Positions 8,573-15,118 of a stretch of DNA of 33,640 nucleotides are shown piece after piece. Numbering within the stretch: the first letter of the stretch is position 1; every line of letters begins with the position of its first letter. The DNA is from a virus. The position numbers and the translations under genes were made by a program. The stretch is from positions 1 through 33,640 of the IMG/VR virus record IMGVR_UViG_3300027805_000049; one strand, written 5' to 3'. The notes beneath the pieces were generated by a model. The model was given only the letters and a program-made list of their open reading frames with translations, had not been told where the DNA came from and did not search any database.

Positions 8573-9322
8573 TCATTTCTCCATTTTAATTAGTGCTGTT
8601 AAATCGCGAACGTATGTGTCGCGATAGAATGTATGCAGTCCATGCTCTTCGGTATGCTCTGCTAACCATCTGCCGATCAAAGTGGTGTTGCGTATGAGCT
8701 TCTTCTTGAGCGTTTCAGGATCGCCGCTGTAACCATTATGTGCGATCGTGATAGTTGTATCTATGATGCTGTAACCAGCACCGCGGATAGTGTGTGCAAT
8801 CTGCTCATGTGCGTAACCTTCCCAGTAAAACTCTGGTTTGTTGCGATACATCCGCAATTGCCCGATGTTAAAGTATTCGTTTTCCGATGCTTCGCCGATC
8901 AGCTTCTTATAGCATGACAGCGACGCTTGCCCTGCCATAAATCCACCTACGCCGCCGCCATGTCGTAGCGTTGCCTCTGCTATGCCTTCGTGCTGTTGCT
9001 CGCAAAGGTACTCGTCGCAGTCCATCCAGAATATCCATTCCTTCGTTGCCATTTGACCGCATAGATTGCGAGCTTGTGCAAAGCTAAACTTACCCTTCTC
9101 ATACGTCCACTCGCGCGAACGGATCGTGTGGTTCTCGTCGGTATGCTCTACAATATCAGTAACCTGATGCTCGCGCCCTTGCTTATTTAGCAGGATGCAA
9201 ACTTCGGCATTCTTTGGTAGTGAGCGAAGCATTCCCTGCATACTCTTGTGCATATCGTCATGCGATGCGATAACGCAAAAGCTGACAGGAAAAGTATCTA
9301 GTTGTGTGTCCTGTGTGTCCAT
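8573..9322 (-). CDS. GT-A type glycosyltransferase (family 2-like)
   Basis: 249 residues. The N-terminus PVSFCVIASHDD resembles the nucleotide-sugar binding start of GT2 enzymes. Residues 82-104 carry the ARNLCGQMATKEWIFWMD segment followed by CDE, that is a D-C-D-E metal-binding DxD motif at 101-104. Later residues (NIGQLRMYRNKPEFYWEGYAHE) resemble the acceptor part of WaaE-like transferases. The length is normal for a minimal GT-A domain, and no membrane anchor is seen. The start at 9322 has AGGACAC upstream. The gene sits inside the tail module, one base before the major tail gene, so the substrate may be a virion protein; a host surface glycan is the alternative. Confidence 0.8.
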   Translation of the reverse strand: MDTQDTQLDTFPVSFCVIASHDDMHKSMQGMLRSLPKNAEVCILLNKQGREHQVTDIVEHTDENHTIRSREWTYEKGKFSFAQARNLCGQMATKEWIFWMDCDEYLCEQQHEGIAEATLRHGGGVGGFMAGQASLSCYKKLIGEASENEYFNIGQLRMYRNKPEFYWEGYAHEQIAHTIRGAGYSIIDTTITIAHNGYSGDPETLKKKLIRNTTLIGRWLAEHTEEHGLHTFYRDTYVRDLTALIKMEK

Positions 9323-9327
9323 GTGTC

Positions 9328-9792
9328 CTAGACTGGTTGTATAACAAATGTTACAGTAGCAGCAACGCCCATCTGTATCTTATTGCTGCCCGTGTTAAAG
9401 TTGCCTACGTTGCCGTCAACGTGCATTGATGTGATAGCGGTATAGAATTTGCCGTCGTTGTTGCTGCCTAGTGAGTCCAGATCGTACTGTTCCAAAGCAT
9501 ACTTGATACGGCTCGCAATATCGCCCGCCCGCTCGTTAGCAATGCCCAGCTCGCTAGGGTCTGCTTCTATCATGGCATTGCACATAATCTCAACCAATGC
9601 ACGCCCAAGCCCCAGACTCAAGCCCGTCTCTGCATCCGTATCGTACTGCATCTGGCTGATGTATGGATAGCAGATAGTAGTATTTGACTCATATGCATCT
9701 GGCCTCCAAATACGACGTGGCGTAAGATTGCCGTCGCTGTTCAGAGCATCAATGATTGTGTCCACAATGTACTGCATCGAATTGCTAGCCAT
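9328..9792 (-). CDS. Tail completion / tail terminator-like protein
   Basis: 154 residues encoded after the gp10-like gene and before the tail tube module, the usual place of the tail terminator. The N-terminus has a helix (YIVDTIIDALNSD), followed by beta-rich text ending in ATVTFVIQPV, as in small alpha/beta terminator proteins. The start codon overlaps the upstream stop by one base (9792). No sequence signature is diagnostic, so the name is positional. A neck or minor tail protein would also fit. Confidence 0.55.
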   Translation of the reverse strand: MASNSMQYIVDTIIDALNSDGNLTPRRIWRPDAYESNTTICYPYISQMQYDTDAETGLSLGLGRALVEIMCNAMIEADPSELGIANERAGDIASRIKYALEQYDLDSLGSNNDGKFYTAITSMHVDGNVGNFNTGSNKIQMGVAATVTFVIQPV

Positions 9793-10301
9793 TATCCGAA
9801 CTCCTGCATAAACTCATCTACAATCGTAGTTTCAAGCTCGCGTATCAATGCCTTGAATCCGTTGGCATCGCGCATATAGTCCAAAAAGCCGGGCCTTAAA
9901 AATGGCCTTGCCTTTGCCCTAGCGGTTCCCATCTCATTGTAAACAGCATACATAAGCGACTGGTTGCGTGTGCCCGATTTAACCATAGTTTGTGGGTCGT
10001 AACCAAACTCTATATCAAACTTGCCATTACGTAATTCGACTTTACTGATGTTGCCTTTTTCATCTGGAGTAATTGCTCGCTGTATGTTGCCATATAGAGT
10101 GCGTAATCTATCAGTACGATTCAGTGGCTTAAAGTATCTATTGCCTGACTTTGCAGTCACCATACCCGTCTTCATTTGCGGGCCTTGCAGATAATCACCT
10201 ACATAGATAGTCAGCTCTTGCGGTATGCTTTCGGCAGTGTCTTTTATAGCTGCCAATATACCACGCTCAAGCCGTGCTAATCTTTGTGAGATGTCGCTCA
10301 T
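9792..10301 (-). CDS. HK97 gp10-like tail completion protein
   Basis: 169 residues. The C-terminal half has the family-typical pattern of a histidine/tyrosine plus EMGT followed by ARPFLRPGF: here VYNEMGTARAKARPFLRP at about 121-138. The N-terminus is helical (QRLARLERGILAAIKDTAES). In HK97-like phages this protein joins completed heads and tails. It overlaps the connector gene by four bases (10298-10301), and the order connector, gp10-like, terminator, tail tube is the canonical one. Confidence is fairly good because of the motif plus synteny. Confidence 0.8.
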   Translation of the reverse strand: MSDISQRLARLERGILAAIKDTAESIPQELTIYVGDYLQGPQMKTGMVTAKSGNRYFKPLNRTDRLRTLYGNIQRAITPDEKGNISKVELRNGKFDIEFGYDPQTMVKSGTRNQSLMYAVYNEMGTARAKARPFLRPGFLDYMRDANGFKALIRELETTIVDEFMQEFG

Positions 10302-10873
10302 ATTGTTACGCGAGTGTATGGTGCGAGTCGTGGCTTAACGCGGTTACGCATTGCCTGCAAGGTCTTTGAGATCGACATACCAGCTTCGCTTTCCGTGATA
10401 GCAGTCACACCGAATCGGTTTGCCTGTGGTGCGAATGGCGTCTCCATATACAGCTCCGTCACCATCTCCGCAGCGCATATTTCAATCACGCTAGGGATGC
10501 TGGTATAGCCAACGCTCATGACTGCTTCGTACTGCTTGTTGATGAAACCATCTTCAAGGTACAGGTACTTAACGCCGCGTATGTCCACAAGATTAGTAGT
10601 GCCGGTGACGGAAGCAAATGTATCTCCGTAGCTGTCTCTATATTTAAGCGTAGTCAACGTCACCGGCACGGTATAACCTGTTAATAGCAACGTATCGCGC
10701 GTGCCTTCGTAGTAAGCTGTTACGCTTTCCTGAATGATTGGCTGGTTGCAGATGTCTTTAATCTCATTATCAACATAGCCAATAAGACGATCAATGAGAG
10801 CGTCTCGGCTGGTGTCGATTGCTGCGATGTTTAGCCAGTCCTGCTTAATTATAGCACGCGATACGAGAGGCAT
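10298..10873 (-). CDS. Head-tail connector (gp6/gp15-like adaptor)
   Basis: 191 residues. The N-terminus (KQDWLNIAAIDTSRDALIDRLIGYVDNEIKDICNQPI) is the helical pattern of gp6-like adaptors that bind below the portal. The middle is a beta domain, and the C-terminus carries helices with a Gly/Ser loop and MRNRVKPRLAPYTRV, typical of the family. It would form the first ring under the portal. It is encoded three bases after a small unknown gene and overlaps the gp10-like gene by four bases. Confidence 0.78.
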   Translation of the reverse strand: MPLVSRAIIKQDWLNIAAIDTSRDALIDRLIGYVDNEIKDICNQPIIQESVTAYYEGTRDTLLLTGYTVPVTLTTLKYRDSYGDTFASVTGTTNLVDIRGVKYLYLEDGFINKQYEAVMSVGYTSIPSVIEICAAEMVTELYMETPFAPQANRFGVTAITESEAGMSISKTLQAMRNRVKPRLAPYTRVTI

Positions 10874-10876
10874 TGC

Positions 10877-11077
10877 TTATTCCTTGATTGCAGATGGTAC
10901 TGGGGTCTCTGGCTTAATTGCCTTAACGTGCATCTTGCCGACAGTCATAATCGAACCGTCATGCAGCTTGACTACACATGCGCTTGGAGTGTCGCTAACA
11001 ACTTCAACGTCGATGTCTTTTGCACCGTGGTTAATGGTCACGATTGCCTTGTTCTTGATCTTGCTGAAATCAATCAT
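10877..11077 (-). CDS. Small conserved-looking protein of unknown function (66 aa)
   Basis: 66 residues starting MIDFSKIKNKAIVTINHG, with a beta-rich core (DIDVEVVSDTPSACVVKLHDG) and a Lys/Pro tail. The start overlaps the upstream membrane-protein stop (TAATG at 11077), and the stop lies three bases before the connector gene. It may be a small head or connector accessory protein. I recognise no family. The compact spacing and good beta pattern are the reasons to accept it. Confidence 0.6.
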   Translation of the reverse strand: MIDFSKIKNKAIVTINHGAKDIDVEVVSDTPSACVVKLHDGSIMTVGKMHVKAIKPETPVPSAIKE

Positions 11078-11457
11078 TACTTTGCTCCCTTATTTGCATC
11101 TGCCGTAAAGTATGCCTGAACAACATCGACAAGCGCATAGCAAGCGGCTAATACAAGCCCTTCCGTAACATTACCTGCGCTAATGCCAAATGCGCCAAGC
11201 GCAAAAAATACCAGCTTAACAACGCCGGTTACTGTGGTTTTCCAGTTGCTCATCGCAACGCCTTTTATAATTGTGTAAAAGTGTGGTATCATTCTGACGT
11301 AATGCAGTAGATTTAGCTTCTTTGTTTCACGTGGAACATGCGGCTGCAATTCGTCTGCTAGCGGCACGCGCTCGATTGGCGGTACGTAATCCTGACGTTT
11401 AGGCCAGAACTTGTAACGCTGCACAACCTTTGATATGATCGGATCATCTGACAGCAC
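11077..11457 (-). CDS. Small membrane protein, holin candidate; long form starts at GTG 11457
   Basis: The C-terminal 58 residues, from the ATG at 11253, read MSNWKTTVTGVVKLVFFALG followed by a second hydrophobic stretch (VTEGLVLAACYALVDVVQAYF). This is a two-helix hairpin of holin size, and AAAGGCG precedes that ATG. The same frame is open for 68 more codons upstream to a GTG at 11457, which overlaps the previous gene and has AAGGCG upstream. That part is polar and Pro/Arg-rich (WPKRQDYVPPIERV), and it contains the parS-like site. Either a 126-residue protein is made, or only the 58-residue form is, leaving a 190-base untranslated gap that would be unusual here. The holin role is inference. 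Confidence 0.55.
   Translation of the reverse strand: MLSDDPIISKVVQRYKFWPKRQDYVPPIERVPLADELQPHVPRETKKLNLLHYVRMIPHFYTIIKGVAMSNWKTTVTGVVKLVFFALGAFGISAGNVTEGLVLAACYALVDVVQAYFTADANKGAK
11333..11348. promoter_or_regulatory. parS-consensus site (ParB binding site)
   Basis: The plus strand reads TGTTTCACGTGGAACA. Its complement TGTTCCACGTGAAACA matches the bacterial chromosomal parS consensus TGTTNCACGTGAAACA at every fixed position. On the coding strand it falls in codons for HVPRET of the 11077-11457 frame. The phage ParB-domain protein lacks the helix-turn-helix that reads parS, so a host ParB is the likely partner, if any. Binding is not shown by the sequence. Confidence 0.7.
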
Positions 11458-11728
11458 GCTTGTACGCCTTACGTGGTTTTGGTTCTGTGTGACCTGTGCG
11501 CTCTTCTAAACGTACAAGACGTTCGATGATGTCCATGATGCGCTGCGTTATTAGCTCGTCTGATTTCTTAAGAGCGATGATTTCACCCGTTAGATTGCTC
11601 ATGACCTCGTGCATAGCAATCACGTTGTCACGTGTTTCTCTAAATTCATTTACAAGCGACTTTACCCAGAAGCCGATGATGGCTAGCATGGTGCTCATGA
11701 TGATGCCGAACATAGTCTCAACGGTCAT
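11444..11728 (-). CDS. Membrane-anchored coiled-coil protein (holin/haemolysin XhlA-like candidate)
   Basis: 94 residues. One N-terminal transmembrane helix (MFGIIMSTMLAIIGFWVKSLV, about 5-25) is followed by a long amphipathic coiled coil (about 27-75, with LITQRIMDIIERLVRLEERTG) and a basic tail (KPRKAYKRAVR). Order and size resemble small phage proteins of the XhlA/holin-accessory type, although in those the membrane helix is often C-terminal. It overlaps the fibre-accessory gene by four bases at its start and the two-helix membrane gene by 14 at its end, so both are likely co-translated and may act together at the membrane. Confidence 0.6.
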   Translation of the reverse strand: MTVETMFGIIMSTMLAIIGFWVKSLVNEFRETRDNVIAMHEVMSNLTGEIIALKKSDELITQRIMDIIERLVRLEERTGHTEPKPRKAYKRAVR

Positions 11729-11940
11729 GGCTGCTGCTCCTGCGCTACGTCCTCGTTATTAGGGATGGCACGATAGAAACGGCCTTCGCTTTCTTCCCAC
11801 CAGTCGCCAATGCCCGCCCAGTCGTTAGCTATCATAATCGTTCCGTCATCTGGCGGCTGCCATGTTTCAAGCGAGCCGTTCCACAGGCACGTATTATAGA
11901 CTACGTTATCTTTGACCATTGCGTATCGTTTAGGTTCCAT
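11725..11940 (-). CDS. Small fibre-associated protein (71 aa)
   Basis: 71 residues: a short beta meander starting MEPKRYAMVKDNVVYNTCLW, with Trp/Pro segments (TWQPPDDGTIMIAND) and an end GIGDWWEESEGRFYRA. Many phages encode such short proteins (a variable beta core plus a terminal GxGDxW..GxFYR) right after a tail fibre gene, as fibre accessory or assembly proteins. Here it follows the glycine-rich fibre gene by three bases and has GGAG upstream of its ATG. Its role is inferred from this context. Confidence 0.6.
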   Translation of the reverse strand: MEPKRYAMVKDNVVYNTCLWNGSLETWQPPDDGTIMIANDWAGIGDWWEESEGRFYRAIPNNEDVAQEQQP

Positions 11941-11943
11941 CGT

Positions 11944-13071
11944 TTATGCTCCGTAATACTCGACTACAAAAACAAGACCATCGCCGCCGTTACCACCAGC
12001 GCCAGAGTTAGCGCCGTTAGTGCTTGCACCACCGCCACCGCCTCCGGCACCGCGCCCGCCGTTGCCACCGTCACCGCCTGCAATAGTGCCCGCAGTGTTA
12101 CCAGATGCACCACTTGAACCCGCTGTTCCCATCGCCGCAGTTGTTGTAGTATCAATATCGAAAAGTATGTTATTTGCCACGTCGCTACCATTGTTGCCGC
12201 TACGTGTCCCTGTTGTTGTTCCACCTGATGGACCGTTGGTAAGTACGCCAATGTCATAAATACCTCCGCCACTTCCACCGCTACGTTCTACGTTTGCGCT
12301 GCTAATTCCCCCCGCACCGCCCGCACTAGCGCCGCCAATGTTGCCAGCCAAACCATTAACGCCGGAACCCCCAGAACTTGATACGCCGCTACTAGAGCCA
12401 GCAGCACCATTCAATGAAAAAGGGCCGCGAGCTGGTGTACAGAGCGAAGCACTCCCACCTGATCCACCGATTCCAGAAGTTGAACTTCCACCTGAACCAC
12501 CGGAACTTGTGCTTGTAATTACAAGAGAACCGAACGAACTTGATCCACCATTTTGGCCATTAGCCCCATTTGTATCATCGGCGGTTATAGCTCCACCATT
12601 AGCGCCGCCTGTACCTACCGTTATAGTATATGAAGCACTAGATAAAGTTGCAGATTTTATCAAACGATATGACAGCGAACCACCGCCACCCCCTCCACCA
12701 CCATAGCGATTTGTTGACGCCGCGCCTCTTCTACCACTACCCCCGCCGCCACCAGCACCTACGCACAAAACCAACACACCCCAGAAGTTAGACGCTGTGG
12801 GCTTGTTCCATGTGTCGTTGGCTGTGTATTCGCGGATGACTGGGTTCGTTCCACCACCACCAGTAGCGGTCAAGTCGGTCTCGGTTCCTGCATCGTTTTT
12901 AAAATATAGCTTCCCGTCTGTCTTTGCATAGACTATACCATAACCAGATGCAGGCGTAGATGGTGAGCTGCCTTGTTCAGACAGAACAGCCGATGCACCC
13001 GCAATCAAGCTATCACTATTCGTTAGCTCTGCGAGTGCTGCCGGTGTTGTTATGGGTCTTTTATCTGCCAT
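11944..13071 (-). CDS. Glycine-rich tail fibre / adhesin
   Basis: 375 residues. Residues 1-70 form an attachment-like module almost duplicated by the preceding small gene (EQGSSPSTPASG, then LYFKNDAGTETDL). Residues 78-100 (NPVIREYTANDTWNKP) and the strand WGVLVLCVGAGGGGG start a glycine-rich domain that fills the rest, with Gly runs separated by Ser/Thr/Asn/Ala. It ends with the strand GLVFVVEYYGA. This layout is typical of phage glycine-rich fibre-tip domains, where exposed loops between polyglycine segments contact the receptor. It lies upstream of the small fibre-associated protein. Low-complexity DNA here makes sequence errors possible. Confidence 0.75.
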   Translation of the reverse strand: MADKRPITTPAALAELTNSDSLIAGASAVLSEQGSSPSTPASGYGIVYAKTDGKLYFKNDAGTETDLTATGGGGTNPVIREYTANDTWNKPTASNFWGVLVLCVGAGGGGGSGRRGAASTNRYGGGGGGGGSLSYRLIKSATLSSASYTITVGTGGANGGAITADDTNGANGQNGGSSSFGSLVITSTSSGGSGGSSTSGIGGSGGSASLCTPARGPFSLNGAAGSSSGVSSSGGSGVNGLAGNIGGASAGGAGGISSANVERSGGSGGGIYDIGVLTNGPSGGTTTGTRSGNNGSDVANNILFDIDTTTTAAMGTAGSSGASGNTAGTIAGGDGGNGGRGAGGGGGGASTNGANSGAGGNGGDGLVFVVEYYGA

Positions 13072-13277
13072 TAGTTAAGCTGTGTTTCCGTGCCTGCATC
13101 GTTCTTGAAATACAGATTGCCGTCTGACTTGACATACAACAAAGCTAGTCCAGATGCAGGCGTGCTTGGGCTGCTGCCCTGTTCTGCTAACACAATAGAC
13201 GCACCAAATACCAAACTGTCAGAGCTTGAGAACTCCGACAGATTGCCGCTGGTTGTTATCGGTCGTAGATTAGCCAT
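13071..13277 (-). CDS. Stand-alone copy of the fibre attachment module (68 aa)
   Basis: 68 residues, closely similar to residues 1-70 of the next gene: RPITT near the start, SDSL with GAS, EQGSSPSTPASG, and LYFKNDAGTET at the end are shared, followed directly by a stop. Start and stop share bases with both neighbours (13277 and 13071). It may be a structural adaptor, or the remaining N-terminus of a fibre whose distal part was lost after duplication. The similarity is visible directly; the structural role is inferred. Confidence 0.7.
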   Translation of the reverse strand: MANLRPITTSGNLSEFSSSDSLVFGASIVLAEQGSSPSTPASGLALLYVKSDGNLYFKNDAGTETQLN

Positions 13278-13786
13278 TAGGCAAGCGTGATAGGCATTTG
13301 TTCTTCAAAGTTCAGCTCAGTCGTAGACAGAGCAATACCGACTTCCTGCGAAATATAGCCCGATGTGCTAGGGGCAGTTGAGACAATATCGCCCGCAGAT
13401 GATCCGCTCAAATAATAAGGAGCGCCCGGTGTCAAGCTAGTTAGACCTGTGATTGTACCATCAAGGTACACGGTAGCATTTGCTGGGCTTGTCGTAGATG
13501 CGATTACAAAGCCGTGAGCACGGCGTCCGTTGCTAGCATCTGCCTTGCGTGCCTTAACTGTGCCGCTATCGTTCCATAGGTTTACCAGATCGCCTGCGCT
13601 AAGGTTCTCGCTAGTTGCTGCAACCTTTACAGTCGCACCAATCCCAGAAGGCAATACCGAATTATCCAGCTTACCGCCGCCGTCAAGGGCTACAATCTTG
13701 CCAGCTTCCGTTGCGCCTGTGGATGTTACGGTAGCTTCGACTTCTGCGAGCTGACCGCCATTATTTTTTATGTACTTGTCTGCCAT
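13277..13786 (-). CDS. Putative virion decoration / collar-type protein
   Basis: 169 residues of Ala/Gly/Ser/Thr-rich beta protein. The central part (SENLSAGDLVNLWNDSG, then RRAHGFVIAS, YLDGTITGLTSLTPGAPYYL) is the compact beta-barrel pattern of phage capsid-decoration or spike-base proteins, where a value is set, then a GxxxLTPGxxYYLS repeat follows. It shares this layout with the product of 13790-14266. The start at 13786 lies after a three-base gap. Its position between capsid and fibre genes supports a structural role, but I cannot tell head from tail. Confidence 0.55.
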   Translation of the reverse strand: MADKYIKNNGGQLAEVEATVTSTGATEAGKIVALDGGGKLDNSVLPSGIGATVKVAATSENLSAGDLVNLWNDSGTVKARKADASNGRRAHGFVIASTTSPANATVYLDGTITGLTSLTPGAPYYLSGSSAGDIVSTAPSTSGYISQEVGIALSTTELNFEEQMPITLA

Positions 13787-13789
13787 TGT

Positions 13790-14266
13790 TTACACCGTTT
13801 GAATTATTGTGTCTATGTCGATGATTAGTGTTGTTGCTGTGATTGCTTTTGCTACGTGAACGATGATGCTGCCACCGGTCGGGGCCGTCTGCGTTAGCGA
13901 GCCGTTAGCCCCTAGATAGATTGCGCCCTTTGTCCAGTTCCACGAAGCGTCCGTAATCTGTCCACTTGTTTTGATCGTGATGTTCTGGCCTGTGCTTGCC
14001 GATGTTGTGCTTATGCCAATTACTACGGAATTGGCAAGCGAGTCTGGCGTAGCGTACTTTGCAAGGCCGCTAGAATCCGTTGTAATGCATCGCAAAGCGG
14101 AAAGCGATGTAGATGCTACCAGCGTAGTATCAATCGCAGCAGGGACGATTCCACCGCTTGCAATGTCAAGCGTAAGGTCGTAGCTCTGCACGTTAACCGT
14201 TGGCTGTGATTGCTTCACATCAACAACTAACGTGTCCTGCTTGATATTTACTACGCTTATGCTCAA
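13790..14266 (-). CDS. Putative virion structural protein (decoration-like beta domain)
   Basis: 158 residues. The N-terminal 35 residues have repeated Val/Asp strands (VVNIKQDTLVVDVKQSQPTV). The rest forms a beta domain with IGISTTSAST, ITIKTSGQI, WTKGAIYLGANGSLTQTAPT and a final strand TLIIDIDTII. The phrase G(A/T)IYLG.nG.LTQ.aPTG is common in phage decoration and tail-fibre base domains. It overlaps the upstream gene by four bases. A function beyond virion structure cannot be read from the sequence. Confidence 0.55.
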   Translation of the reverse strand: MSISVVNIKQDTLVVDVKQSQPTVNVQSYDLTLDIASGGIVPAAIDTTLVASTSLSALRCITTDSSGLAKYATPDSLANSVVIGISTTSASTGQNITIKTSGQITDASWNWTKGAIYLGANGSLTQTAPTGGSIIVHVAKAITATTLIIDIDTIIQTV

Positions 14267-14607
14267 GAAGTAACCTCGTCGACTACCGTAACATCACCAC
14301 GCAATAGCTCTGTAACAACGCCGCTAATGGTAACCTCTAAATCCCACTTGTACTCCGTCGTGGTCACAAGTGCTGCCGTCTCTGCGCTGGTTAGCGCAAT
14401 GCTGAATGTGCCTGCTGCTGCGCTCACGATAGCACAGGTAAACGTAGCGGCAAGAGTGCCCGATACCGTACGCACTTGAGCAGCGAATGTATAGCCGCTG
14501 ATGTTCTGTACTGCGCCGTTGACTTTGTAGGTAAGCGTGCGAGCAAAAGCCCCACCCTTGCGTATCTGCAAATCAACTCTTGCGCCTGCGTTGGATAGTG
14601 TTATCAT
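14263..14607 (-). CDS. Small Ig/BppU-like structural protein (114 aa)
   Basis: 114 residues of regular beta strands: DLQIRKGGAFARTLTY, ISGYTFAAQVRTVSGTL, TFSIALTSAETAAL, YKWDLEVTISG and LLRGDVTVVDEVTS. This is the pattern of small immunoglobulin-like virion proteins (BppU N-terminal-type) in which an induced conformation binds a fibre or capsid. The start at 14607 follows a stable hairpin, and no strong Shine-Dalgarno is visible. Placed between capsid genes and fibre genes, it is probably a virion accessory protein. Confidence 0.55.
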   Translation of the reverse strand: MITLSNAGARVDLQIRKGGAFARTLTYKVNGAVQNISGYTFAAQVRTVSGTLAATFTCAIVSAAAGTFSIALTSAETAALVTTTEYKWDLEVTISGVVTELLRGDVTVVDEVTS

Positions 14608-14626
14608 GTGCTTTTCTGTGAGATCA

Positions 14627-14650
14627 CCACGAGGGCCGTAGCCCCCGTAG
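14627..14650 (-). promoter_or_regulatory. UNCG-tetraloop hairpin after the capsid-associated gene
   Basis: On the minus strand the RNA reads CUACGGGGGC, UACG, GCCCUCGUGG. This is a 10-bp stem with two G-U wobbles, capped by a C(UACG)G tetraloop, one of the most stable RNA tetraloops known. It begins 12 bases after the stop at 14662. No U-run follows, so it is more likely an RNA stabiliser or partial attenuator than a full terminator. Confidence 0.65.
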
Positions 14651-14661
14651 TCATGTCACTG

Positions 14662-15105
14662 TTACACGATGAGGTTAGCAGCCAAGCCACGCTCAGTAGC
14701 GTCGTCAGATGTTACATTGCCATTGTAGAGTTCAGCAATGCAAGCGCCGAATGTACCGGCAGAGCCATCACCAGCCGTAGCAACAACATCGAGATAACGC
14801 TTGCGGCCCTTCAGGTCAATGAAGAATGCGAAAATCTTGTTATCGTCTGTTGCTGTTGGAAGTGCCGGAGCACCTGATGCGCCGTATACAGCACCCGTAA
14901 TATCAGCAGCTCCGCTCATGCCAGAGTCATCAGACTCCTGCACCTTAAGAGCTGTCATAGCGATGTCAGTTGCGCCAAGCTGAAAGTAGATAGCTACCTT
15001 GTTAAAGCCGAGCGTGTCGATTGTAGTTGTAGCAAACGACGCATTGTCCACGATAGCGGCAGGCGGCGTTACGTTAACAACCTTTACGTTTTGTAGGTTA
15101 TTCAT
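14662..15105 (-). CDS. Putative capsid decoration protein
   Basis: 147 residues directly downstream of the major capsid gene (13 bases apart), with a strong AAGGAGA ribosome binding site. The middle carries GFNKVAIYFQLGATDIAMTALKVQESDDSGMS, and the end has RKRYLDVVATAGDGSAGTFGACIAELYNG. The same two-part pattern is familiar from short proteins encoded after HK97-type capsids, usually of unknown function. High expression is likely from the ribosome site and the stabilising hairpin downstream. The decoration role is inferred from position; it could also be a neck protein. Confidence 0.55.
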   Translation of the reverse strand: MNNLQNVKVVNVTPPAAIVDNASFATTTIDTLGFNKVAIYFQLGATDIAMTALKVQESDDSGMSGAADITGAVYGASGAPALPTATDDNKIFAFFIDLKGRKRYLDVVATAGDGSAGTFGACIAELYNGNVTSDDATERGLAANLIV

Positions 15106-15118
15106 TCTGGGGTTCTCC

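Noticed and set aside
12020-12706. Proline-rich plus-strand frames opposite the glycine-rich fibre
   Set aside because: Pro runs are only the complement of Gly codons.
12000-12760. CRISPR-like or satellite repeat
   Set aside because: The repetition comes from Gly-rich codons with no fixed unit or spacer.
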